Assembly: GCA_002749205.1 (NCBI GenBank)
Contig: PDOP01000040.1
Coordinates: 1 to 64,000, forward strand
From: Treponema sp.
GTDB taxonomy: Bacteria; Spirochaetota; Spirochaetia; Treponematales; Treponemataceae
Direction of reading: 5' to 3'
Length of the DNA: 64,000 bases
Shown here: piece by piece, positions 53,827 to 61,393 of the stretch
How positions within the stretch are numbered: the stretch's first letter is position 1
Layout of the letters: every line of letters begins with the position of its first letter
Notes under the pieces: generated by a model
The model's input: the letters and a program-made list of their open reading frames with translations, nothing else
Databases searched by the model: none
Told to the model about the DNA's origin: nothing
Program-made: the position numbers and the translations under genes

Positions 53827-54348
53827 ATGTTTAAATCTAATGAAAAAACAGCAAAACAGCACCTCATAGAATTGCTTAAAAATCAAAAAGAGATTAATAG
53901 CAAAAATTTTGCAAATTTAGATTTATCTGATGTTGATTTTTCAGAAAAAATTTTTATAGGTTGTTGTTTTTCAAAAACAAAATTTTTGCGGTGTAATTTT
54001 ACGGGCGTAAAATTTCGTATGTGTTTTGCCGAATTTTGTGAGCTAGAAGATTGTGTATTTGAAAATTCTGACTTACAGTTTTCATCTTTTAGCGGTTCTT
54101 TTTTTACAAATGTGAGTTTTAAAAATTCGGAGCTTTTACATAATAATTTTAACGGTATTCAAACGGATAGCGTAATTTTTAACGATTCAGATTTATACAA
54201 TTCAAGCATCGTAAATGCTCATCTTTCATTTGCAATGTTTGAAAACTGCAATTTAAAAAAAGTTGTATTTTATAAAAATAAATATACCGGGGTTTCCTTT
54301 AAGGCTTCAAACACACGAGAGGCTCTATTTGATGTGGAGATAGCGTAA
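53827..54348 (+). CDS. Pentapeptide-repeat protein
   Basis: 173 aa. From about residue 25 the chain follows the five-residue A(D/N)LXX pattern, e.g. NLDLSDVDFSEKIF, CNFTGVKF, CVFENSDLQFSSF, NFNGIQTDSVIFNDSDLYNS. About 23 such units would fold as a right-handed quadrilateral beta-helix. Some family members mimic DNA and protect gyrase, but most have no known role. No signal peptide. First gene of a three-gene unit with 3-nt gaps. Confidence 0.88.
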   Translation: MFKSNEKTAKQHLIELLKNQKEINSKNFANLDLSDVDFSEKIFIGCCFSKTKFLRCNFTGVKFRMCFAEFCELEDCVFENSDLQFSSFSGSFFTNVSFKNSELLHNNFNGIQTDSVIFNDSDLYNSSIVNAHLSFAMFENCNLKKVVFYKNKYTGVSFKASNTREALFDVEIA

Positions 54349-54351
54349 ATT

Positions 54352-54948
54352 ATGAGAATATTTTTTTATTATTCACCTAAAAAATTTATTAATAGCTACT
54401 TGGTAGGTAATGAAAAAACAGGTGAGGCAATTTTTATAGATCCCATCAGAATTACAATTGATATAATAGAAAATATTTCGCACCATAAATATAAACTTAA
54501 GTCCGTTTTATTTACACATACGGATAAGGAGCTTCAGCTGGAAGGGCTTCATACGATTATGAAGATTTATAATCCGAAAGTGATAGGTGTTGCGCCTGAT
54601 TTAAAGATAGAAAATTCTGTTGTGATAAAAGGGGATGGCATTATTGATACTGCAGGATTTAAAATTCGGCATTTCTCTGTACAGGGTCTTGCTGCCGGTG
54701 CGTATATGTTTCAAATTGAAAATGTTGTTTTTTCAGGAGCGGCAATTCGTGCAGGCGAAATTGGAGAAACTTCCAATATATATGCTGTGAGAAATTTACA
54801 GAGAACTTTATTTCAAAAAATATTCAACCAAAATGATGAAATTATAATTATGCCTGAGCTTGGGCCACCCACTTCTATTGGAAGTGAAAGGTTATATAAC
54901 AATGCATTGAAAAAAAAGCATGACTCTCCAAGGAATTCTTTGTTTTAA
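54352..54948 (+). CDS. Metallo-beta-lactamase-fold protein lacking metal ligands
   Basis: 198 aa. It follows the glyoxalase II-like MBL plan: NSYLVGNEKTGEAIFIDP, SVLFTHTDKELQLEGL, GFKIRHFSVQGLAAGAYMF, VVFSGAAIRAGEIG, IIMPELGPPTSIGSER. At each place where active enzymes have a metal ligand the residue is changed: the HxHxDH motif reads HTDKEL, the GHTPG His is gone, the GD aspartate is Ala, and the final GHGPPT histidine reads ELGPPT. The fold is probably kept while catalysis is lost. Role unknown. Confidence 0.75.
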   Translation: MRIFFYYSPKKFINSYLVGNEKTGEAIFIDPIRITIDIIENISHHKYKLKSVLFTHTDKELQLEGLHTIMKIYNPKVIGVAPDLKIENSVVIKGDGIIDTAGFKIRHFSVQGLAAGAYMFQIENVVFSGAAIRAGEIGETSNIYAVRNLQRTLFQKIFNQNDEIIIMPELGPPTSIGSERLYNNALKKKHDSPRNSLF

Positions 54949-54951
54949 GTT

Positions 54952-55386
54952 ATGAAGTGTTTGTTTGTCCCTGATAATATTTTGCTGATATTTTGTGAAG
55001 AGCAGGCGTTATTTCAAAGTTTGTTGGATTTTCAATTTTATAATACAATTCCTTATTGTCCTGTTGAAATTGAAACCAATAATTTTACATCACTTGAAAT
55101 TACTCCTCCTGAGAATTATAATGATATAATTATTCGAAAATGTTTTGGAATTTCTAATGGTTGCGAAAAAAAAGCATATATAGGGAATTTCATCTTGGGA
55201 AATGCAGGAGGATATGCAAATACACTTTTGCGCAAAATAAAAATGGAAAAATTAAAAAAGAAAGCTCGAAACAATAAAATTTTTGAAATTATAAAATGTA
55301 AAGTAAGATATACTGCAGAATTTGAAATTACCCATAATGCAACTTTAACAAAATGGGTAATTAAAAACATTAAATGGGAAAAATAG
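54952..55386 (+). CDS. Hypothetical protein
   Basis: 144 aa, third gene of the unit. Not recognised. It begins MKCLFVPDNILLIFCEEQAL with mixed beta/helix character. It has a basic stretch (KIKMEKLKKKARNNK, about 98-112) and ends in short strands (YTAEFEITHNATLTKW). No signal peptide or membrane segment is convincing. Three bases separate it from the MBL-fold gene, so a shared function is likely. Confidence 0.65.
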   Translation: MKCLFVPDNILLIFCEEQALFQSLLDFQFYNTIPYCPVEIETNNFTSLEITPPENYNDIIIRKCFGISNGCEKKAYIGNFILGNAGGYANTLLRKIKMEKLKKKARNNKIFEIIKCKVRYTAEFEITHNATLTKWVIKNIKWEK

Positions 55387-55413
55387 TTTCTGTTATCAGT
55401 CAGTGTCTTTCCG

Positions 55414-55445
55414 AACTTTCAAAAGTCATTCGACTTTTGAAAGTT
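55414..55445. terminator. Convergent hairpin between hypothetical gene and tatQM
   Basis: Perfect 14-bp stem AACTTTCAAAAGTC/GACTTTTGAAAGTT with an ATTC loop between convergent genes. No long T-run follows on either strand, so termination is probable rather than certain. Confidence 0.55.
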
Positions 55446-55448
55446 ACT

Positions 55449-57338
55449 CTATTCTACAAATACCAAACTGAACCATGGCACATAAGTTATAAACAATAAA
55501 ATTACGAATTGTATCGCCAAATACGGCAGTGTGTTTTTTACAATTTTAAGTACCGGTTTTTTAAATTTATAACTCGCAATAAAAAGGTCCATTCCAACCG
55601 GTGGGGTTAAAAATCCTAAAACTAAGTTTGCAAGGAATATTACGGCGGTATGTACAGGGTGTATACCAAAACTTTCTGCTATTGGAATTATAAGTGGCGA
55701 GACTACCAAAATTGCCGAGTATAAGTCCATAATACAACCTATGAGCAGAAGGAAAATGTTTAACAGGAATAAAAACAGGTATTTTGAACTGACATGTGCG
55801 ATAACAAAATTGCTGAGTATGTTTGGTATGTCTGCATCTATTAAAAAGAATGCCAGACCTTTTGCCGCACCGACTATTACGAGTACCCCTCCAACTACAG
55901 GAATATTATCCACAATTGATGAAAAGGCTTCTTTCAATGTAAAGTTTTTTCTGACAAATACTTCGGTAATTAAAGTGTATATTGCCGCAAATGCCGCAGT
56001 TTGTAGTAAATTAAAAATACCTGAAAAGTATAATACGAAAATAGCGATTGGTAAAAACAATTCCAGAAACGATTGCTTAAAAGATGTTTTAAATTCAGTT
56101 TTAGAAAATTTAATTTTTGTTTTATTTTTATCTAATATTATTCCGAGTACAATAGTCGAAGTTGCGAGCAATACACCCGGAAGAAATGCACCTTTAAATA
56201 TATCGATAACATTAGCTCCCGAAAATATGTTTGTTACAGCATATAGTATTACTGCTAAACTGGGCGGTAATAGAACTCCAAGTGAACCCGATGATGTTAT
56301 CAATGCCTCTGCATTATCTTCTGAGCTGCCACTTCCTGTTAGAATTAGACTTAATACGCCTCCTAGTGCCAAAATTGTAACACCTGAAGCACCCGTGAAT
56401 GTAGTAAACAATGTAGCTACAAGAACGGTTGTAATTATTGCACCGCCTCTGATCCAGCCGACTGCAGATTTTATGAATTCCGTGAGTCTTTTGCCTCCGG
56501 TTCCGTCTGCAAGTAGACAACCGGCTATTGTGAAAAGAGGGATGGCCGCTATGCTTTTGTCGGTTAATATCCCGTAGGCTTCAAGCGGAATGACATCAAC
56601 ATATCCGCCACCTTGCATAAATGCAGCGTATGAAATCCCTGCAAGTACAATGTAAAGTGGCATTCCAAAAAAGGCTGATGCTACGAAAAATAAAATAAGC
56701 GGAACCAGCATAAAGCCTGAAATATTTGTATGGAAATCAAAGATTGCGTATAGAAATTGTGAATCAACTTGAAAAATTTGATATAATATTGTTGAAATAG
56801 AGCCTGCCGAAATAAATAACCCAAGTAATATACCCGTGAGCTTAACGGCTATATGAGTTTTTTTTCTGAATTCCAGTATTACCATACTGATATACATAAG
56901 CGGTAAAAGCAGAAAAATAATCCGTACAGGTACAAGCCATACTTTTTCGTCAGGGTTGATGATTGTCAATATGTTCGGGAATGTAGCGAAAAATAAGCCG
57001 AGTAAAACAGCTATACTAAATATTTGGACCAAGGCTGTTACAACTTTCCTTGATTTTTCAGGAAGTCTCTCGGAAAAAACACCTATATTCAATTGCTTAT
57101 TTTTGTAAGATGTTAAAATACCTGCAAGACATGCAAAAATAAAAGCTATGTTTACGATTGCCAATTCCGAATCGAATGCAAAAGAAAACAGCCCTTGCAC
57201 AAGCGGACTTGATGCGAGGGCTTCGTTAGATGATGCTAGGATTCCGTCTGTTATTCCCATAACCACAGGCATAAACAGCGGTAGCACCATTAGTACTACA
57301 GTTACAACTATCATGGCATAAGTTAATGTCTTTTTCAT
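55449..57338 (-). CDS. TRAP transporter fused small/large permease (TatQM)
   Basis: 629 aa from ATG 57336-57338 (TTG at 57353, next to the tatP stop, is possible). It has an N-terminal DctQ-like set of about four helices, then the DctM-type large subunit with phrases such as FTIAGCLLADGTGGKRLTEF, VTILALGGVLSLIL, LVLGFLTPPVGMDLFIASY. It moves substrate handed over by TatP using an ion gradient. In T. pallidum the same fused protein is encoded by tatQ-M (tp0958), next to tatP and tatT. Last gene of the operon. Confidence 0.88.
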   Translation of the reverse strand: MKKTLTYAMIVVTVVLMVLPLFMPVVMGITDGILASSNEALASSPLVQGLFSFAFDSELAIVNIAFIFACLAGILTSYKNKQLNIGVFSERLPEKSRKVVTALVQIFSIAVLLGLFFATFPNILTIINPDEKVWLVPVRIIFLLLPLMYISMVILEFRKKTHIAVKLTGILLGLFISAGSISTILYQIFQVDSQFLYAIFDFHTNISGFMLVPLILFFVASAFFGMPLYIVLAGISYAAFMQGGGYVDVIPLEAYGILTDKSIAAIPLFTIAGCLLADGTGGKRLTEFIKSAVGWIRGGAIITTVLVATLFTTFTGASGVTILALGGVLSLILTGSGSSEDNAEALITSSGSLGVLLPPSLAVILYAVTNIFSGANVIDIFKGAFLPGVLLATSTIVLGIILDKNKTKIKFSKTEFKTSFKQSFLELFLPIAIFVLYFSGIFNLLQTAAFAAIYTLITEVFVRKNFTLKEAFSSIVDNIPVVGGVLVIVGAAKGLAFFLIDADIPNILSNFVIAHVSSKYLFLFLLNIFLLLIGCIMDLYSAILVVSPLIIPIAESFGIHPVHTAVIFLANLVLGFLTPPVGMDLFIASYKFKKPVLKIVKNTLPYLAIQFVILLFITYVPWFSLVFVE

Positions 57339-57353
57339 GCCATAATAATACAA

Positions 57354-58397
57354 CTATTTTCGATAAATTTCAAGAAGTCTTATTATATCCTCATACATTT
57401 TTTTGTTCATGGCATCAGGATAAGCTTCACTGGCTTTTATCATATCGGCAGTAAGCTCGGAAGCCCAGCTTTTGGTTTGAGCAGGTGAAAGTGGAATTAT
57501 TTTCATTCCTGCCTTCTTTAGCCTATTTGTGTATTCGACATCAAAAGCTTCAAGATCATTGTTTAGCTTTTTAATAACCTTATCAAGAGCTCGCTTCATT
57601 TCAGGCTTGTACTTTTCAGGAATTCTGTTCCAAGCATCTGTTGAAATTACCAGACCTCCCATTACCGGACAGATTCTTGCACCCAAACCATAATTTATAT
57701 CACGATTTAGACCTGACATATAGGTCAACAGCGGAACAGCAAAAAATCCGTTCACCCCGCTTTTACTTTTTAATGATTGTGAAAGTTTATTGGAAGGAAT
57801 ATCTTCAATCGTAAAACCTGCAACCTTAAATGAATTGCTTAAAATGGGGCTGTCAAAGCCAGAGCAAGCTATTTTGAGTTTTTTCAAACCTTTTAATGAT
57901 GAATACGAATCCTTTGTATAAAAGGTTACCCAGCCGGCATTTGTCCAAGCTAACAGCTTTACATCTCTTGCTTCAAATTTTGATTTTATTTCGCTATCTA
58001 ATTTTTTTAAAACATATTCCAATTCGCCTTGTTCCCGAATTAAAAAAGGTGCCGAAAGTGTAAAAACATGTGCCTCAGGTACAAGTTCGTGTAACCCGAT
58101 TGAAGAAAAAACAGCACCATCAAAAGGCGCCTTCTGACCTGGCCTTGGAGATTTCATTTTTTGGATACCGGCCTTTTCCCCGCCAATGCTCTGCATATTG
58201 GTAAACCTCATGGTAACCTGACCGTTTGTGATTTTGCTCCATTCCACTGCCAATTTTTTTAATTCAATTTCCCAAGGTGACCTGCTTGGTACGGCAGACG
58301 CAATTTTTAATACAACTCTTTCTTCAGCAAAAAAAGGATTTGTTACAAAAAAAACTAGCATTAAAACGCTTGTAATTTTCAATAGTTTGTTGTTCAC
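57354..58397 (-). CDS. TRAP transporter substrate-binding protein TatP (DctP-type)
   Basis: 347 aa. GTG start with GGAGGAAAGATT before it. Signal peptide about 1-24. DctP-like core: VVLKIASAVPSRSPWEIELK, VTFYTKDSYSSLKGLKKLKI, FFAVPLLTYMSGL. Ordinary TRAP binding proteins have a conserved Arg just after 'GLKIR' that holds the substrate carboxylate. Here the text reads KLKIACSG, without Arg. This matches the TatP(T) subclass, which works with the TPR lipoprotein TatT and is thought to take a different, perhaps hydrophobic, ligand. Confidence 0.88.
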   Translation of the reverse strand: MNNKLLKITSVLMLVFFVTNPFFAEERVVLKIASAVPSRSPWEIELKKLAVEWSKITNGQVTMRFTNMQSIGGEKAGIQKMKSPRPGQKAPFDGAVFSSIGLHELVPEAHVFTLSAPFLIREQGELEYVLKKLDSEIKSKFEARDVKLLAWTNAGWVTFYTKDSYSSLKGLKKLKIACSGFDSPILSNSFKVAGFTIEDIPSNKLSQSLKSKSGVNGFFAVPLLTYMSGLNRDINYGLGARICPVMGGLVISTDAWNRIPEKYKPEMKRALDKVIKKLNNDLEAFDVEYTNRLKKAGMKIIPLSPAQTKSWASELTADMIKASEAYPDAMNKKMYEDIIRLLEIYRK

Positions 58398-58420
58398 AAT
58401 CTTTCCTCCTAACCTATAGT

Positions 58421-59413
58421 TTAATATTCAAAGATAAAATCTTCTTTATGCTCTTTAAGCCATCTGGCATCACTCTGTGCCAAAATGGTCATTAAACGAT
58501 TTTCAGGATCATCATCAGGGTCTATATCCAAAGCCTGATTTAATGCTTTATCAAAACCAACCCCGTCCTGATTGGGAATACAAAAAGCAGTGGCAAAAGT
58601 TACAAAAGTTGATGCTTTTTTTCCTTTAGAGTACATTTTTGCCTTTTTATAAGCAGATTTAGCTTTTTTAATGCCTCCGCCTATTCCTTCAGGAGCAGCT
58701 GCATAATAAGCCGTCAACACTTCCCAAAGCCCACCATCGTTATAGTCAGGAATTAACTCGGCTGCCTTCTCCAACATTAAGACAGAGCCGTAAACACGAT
58801 CTACTACATCAGGGTCAAGAGGATCAAGTGCAAATGCCCCTAAAATTCCCGTTGCCGACCAAAAAAGTGCTTCTACATCATGCTTTTGGCATAATTGAAG
58901 AACAGCCCTTTGCTCTTCTTCGTTAAAAGAAAAAACAGTCTTCGAAAAGCCGGGATAAGCGGCTTCCAATGCCTGCATACAATATTTGCCGCCTCGTAAA
59001 TAAAACTTCTTTGCCCTAAAAAACTCTGCATTTTTTTTATCGTAAAAATCGTCTGATATTCTCTTTGCAGGCTTTTCAACAAAAGCATTTGCATACATAA
59101 CATAGAGCTGCCCTGTCATCAAAGCAACCCCGCTATGTGTTGGGTCATTGAAATAAAGCATTTCGAAAGTTTTTAAAATCACCGGAAACACTTCTGAAAC
59201 CAGTTGAACATCGTCTTCGCCGGTGAGAGCCAAAATAGGGTTGCCGCCTTGTTCTTTTCCCTCAGCTATTTGTTGCAATTCTTTTTCATGCAAAGCAAAC
59301 TTCTTTTCAGGTGGCGGAGCAATTTTATTATACGCCAACTGTTGAATTGAACATGAGCATAACAGTAAAATAGCTAAACTCAAAAATAATTTATGATAAA
59401 AAGGCTTTTTCAT
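58421..59413 (-). CDS. TPR-type lipoprotein TatT of a TRAP transporter
   Basis: 330 aa. Lipoprotein signal MKKPFYHKLFLSLAILLLCS, with Cys21 after LCS. The mature protein is all-helical with cryptic TPR pairs, typical of TatT; Tp0956 forms a trimer with pores that dock TatP. GGAGGT lies before the ATG, which overlaps the upstream stop (ATGA). It sits directly upstream of tatP, as in T. pallidum. Confidence 0.88.
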   Translation of the reverse strand: MKKPFYHKLFLSLAILLLCSCSIQQLAYNKIAPPPEKKFALHEKELQQIAEGKEQGGNPILALTGEDDVQLVSEVFPVILKTFEMLYFNDPTHSGVALMTGQLYVMYANAFVEKPAKRISDDFYDKKNAEFFRAKKFYLRGGKYCMQALEAAYPGFSKTVFSFNEEEQRAVLQLCQKHDVEALFWSATGILGAFALDPLDPDVVDRVYGSVLMLEKAAELIPDYNDGGLWEVLTAYYAAAPEGIGGGIKKAKSAYKKAKMYSKGKKASTFVTFATAFCIPNQDGVGFDKALNQALDIDPDDDPENRLMTILAQSDARWLKEHKEDFIFEY

Positions 59414-59670
59414 TTCATACCTCCAGATTTATTTTTTTGCTTGTAAATGAATGCCTCATAAGCTGCAATTGATGCCGATAATGAAATTTGGGCAACACTG
59501 CTTCTTCCCGATACATTATTACCGTCAATAACATACAATGATTCCAATATACCTTCCAGCTCCTCTATGGTACACGAAGAATCGTTTTCCATGCGCCTGC
59601 AAAGAAATGAAAATTCCTCATCATAACATTTAGAAAACTTTTCATCTTGCCAGTCAACTGTTTTACACAT
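59410..59670 (-). CDS. Small conserved protein of the tat operon
   Basis: 86 aa from the ATG at 59668-59670, nine bases after AAGGT. Cys-containing N-terminal half (MCKTVDWQDEKFSKCYDEEF, RRMENDSSC) and an alpha-helical C-terminus (QISLSASIAAYEAFIYKQK). Not recognised. Overlaps tatT by four bases, so it is made with the transporter; an accessory or regulatory role is only inferred. Confidence 0.6.
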   Translation of the reverse strand: MCKTVDWQDEKFSKCYDEEFSFLCRRMENDSSCTIEELEGILESLYVIDGNNVSGRSSVAQISLSASIAAYEAFIYKQKNKSGGMK

Positions 59671-59685
59671 CAGCACTACCTTAAA

Positions 59686-61005
59686 TTAATTTGTAAAACC
59701 AATTCCCATACCTAAACCGTATATCAGCCATGTAAGCACATAACCCGTAACAACCGCAATTAGAGTAAAAGGAACACTCATCTTCATAAATGTTCCGTTT
59801 GAAACCTTATGACCGTTAGACCTCAAAATATTGATAGAAGCAATATTTGCAGAAGCTCCAACCGGTGTAATATTCCCTCCCAGAGTTGCACCCATCAACA
59901 AACCGAAAAACAGAATAGGTGAGTTTAACCCATATCCGTCAGAAAGAATTTGCACAATAGGAAGCATCGTTGCCACATAAGGAATATTATCAACAAAAGC
60001 TGAAATAAAAACGGAAAGCCACACCAAAATAGTGTACATACCGAAAATACCAATATCCAAATTCGAGAAAAACCCTCCAATTGCCTTAATAACACCGGCT
60101 TCATCAACACCGCCTATTACAATAAACAAACCTATAAGCAAAGCAATGGTATCAAACTCCATACCTTTCCAAACAGTTTTAAACGGCACCAAACTTTTTT
60201 TATAAGCCATACTGTAAACAAGCCCTATAAGCAAAAGAGCCATACAAATCAAACCATTCGTAATTTCAGGCTTTTTATCTTGCGGAATAAAGGATGCCAA
60301 AATTAAAAGCACAATCATAACCAACAAAAGAATGGAAGGAATAAAATCCTTTACGACAGTTTCTTCCATCTTGGCCGGTTTTTCCGAATGACCTTTAAAA
60401 ACAAAATAAATATAAACAGTTGTCAAAACAGCCGCAATCTGCACAATAAAAAACAAACAAGGTCTGCCCATATACCATAGAAAGTCAAAAAATGTTAAAT
60501 CTAACTGACTGCCCAAAAGAATAGACACCGTATCTCCGACAAGAGTTGCAGCCCCTTGCAAATTCGCCGAAATCGCAATTGCAATTACGGGCAAAACAGG
60601 TGAAATCTTCAATCTATCCGTTAAAACCAGTGCCACGGGAATAATCATCAAAACAGTTGCCACATTATCGATAAAAGCAGAAACAAAACCCGCAAACAGC
60701 GAGAGCATAACAACCGTCCACTTAATATCCGGCATCGAATTGATAATCTTATCGGCAATAAGTTGAGGCATCTTGGACTCAATAAACAAAGCCACTAAAC
60801 CCATAGTACCTGAAATCATCAAAATAACATTCCAGTCAATTGCACCAAGAGCCTTCAAAACTCCGTAATCAAAAATACCGAGCATACCAAGAACAACAAA
60901 CACAATGGCAGAGGAAACCGCAACAATCGGTCTGTGGTTCGTCAACAAAATCAACAACAAATAAGTAACAGCAAAAATCACAGCTGCAATAATTAACGGA
61001 CTCAT
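59686..61005 (-). CDS. SLC13/ArsB/NhaD-type ion transporter
   Basis: 439 aa from the ATG at 61003-61005. About 11 membrane helices and two re-entrant hairpins of the ion transporter superfamily: FVSAFIDNVATVLMIIPVAL and FISAFVDNIPYVATMLPIV carry the paired 'DN' signatures, and GATLGGNITPVGASANI the third. Substrates of the family include Na+/H+, arsenite and dicarboxylates; none can be chosen here. It heads the operon with the small protein and tatT-tatP-tatQM, so its ion may power or balance that TRAP system. Confidence 0.87.
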   Translation of the reverse strand: MSPLIIAAVIFAVTYLLLILLTNHRPIVAVSSAIVFVVLGMLGIFDYGVLKALGAIDWNVILMISGTMGLVALFIESKMPQLIADKIINSMPDIKWTVVMLSLFAGFVSAFIDNVATVLMIIPVALVLTDRLKISPVLPVIAIAISANLQGAATLVGDTVSILLGSQLDLTFFDFLWYMGRPCLFFIVQIAAVLTTVYIYFVFKGHSEKPAKMEETVVKDFIPSILLLVMIVLLILASFIPQDKKPEITNGLICMALLLIGLVYSMAYKKSLVPFKTVWKGMEFDTIALLIGLFIVIGGVDEAGVIKAIGGFFSNLDIGIFGMYTILVWLSVFISAFVDNIPYVATMLPIVQILSDGYGLNSPILFFGLLMGATLGGNITPVGASANIASINILRSNGHKVSNGTFMKMSVPFTLIAVVTGYVLTWLIYGLGMGIGFTN

Positions 61006-61020
61006 AAAATACCTCACGAA

Positions 61021-61049
61021 AATCTACATCATAAAAACGACATTGTCAA
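61021..61049 (-). promoter_or_regulatory. Promoter of the permease-tat operon
   Basis: Minus strand TTGACA (61049-61044), 17-bp spacer, TAGATT (61026-61021). The start near 61014 gives a 9-nt leader AGGTATTTT, nearly the same as that of addB. Confidence 0.65.
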
Positions 61050-61123
61050 CCACTTAATCACTATTAAAATATCTCTGTGACTTTAAAAATTTTTATGTAC
61101 AACCTGCTTAATGCAGGTTGTTT

Positions 61124-61300
61124 CAACCCGCTCGCACCGCATAATCTTCCGTCCTTTATCTTTAAAATTTAATAGGCGTTTTCCGTTTCACTCCAACCGC
61201 CTATACTTGTAACAATAATCGGACGCAAGGATAGACGGTGCTCGCCAAATCAGTTTAAACGGACTGCTTGTAAGCTCCGGTTTTCTTTTGAAATATCCCG
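61124..61300 (+). repeat. Repeat family A, copy 8
   Basis: CAACCCGCTCGCACCG, CATAATCTTCCGTCC, an inner hairpin ATAGGCG/CGCCTAT, then GGACGCAAGGATAGACGGTGC, AAATCAGTTTAAACGGACTG and CTCCGGTTTTCTTTT. Here the arms are CGCACCG/CGGTGC and CCGTCC/GGAC: different from every other copy but still paired. A CAACCTGC/GCAGGTTG hairpin precedes it. Divergent gap. Confidence 0.72.
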
Positions 61301-61345
61301 TTTTAAGAATAATTGTTTTTTTTGCTTTTCGATTTACAAACCCAC

Positions 61346-61374
61346 TCGACAAAACACAAAAAATACTGTATCAT
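61346..61374 (+). promoter_or_regulatory. Promoter of sugar phosphotransferase gene
   Basis: TCGACA, 17-bp spacer, TATCAT (61369-61374); start near 61381, 13-nt leader with AGGGGA. Confidence 0.55.
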
Positions 61375-61393
61375 TCAGATAAAGGGGATAAAC

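Noticed and set aside
55741..56577. 278-codon plus-strand frame antisense to tatQM
   Set aside because: Antisense mirror of a membrane-protein gene with biased codons; no promoter or ribosome binding site.
4086..61300. Reading the window as an integron cassette array because of the attC-like repeats
   Set aside because: The repeats are kilobases apart, in both orientations, between conserved housekeeping genes, and no integrase gene is present in the window.
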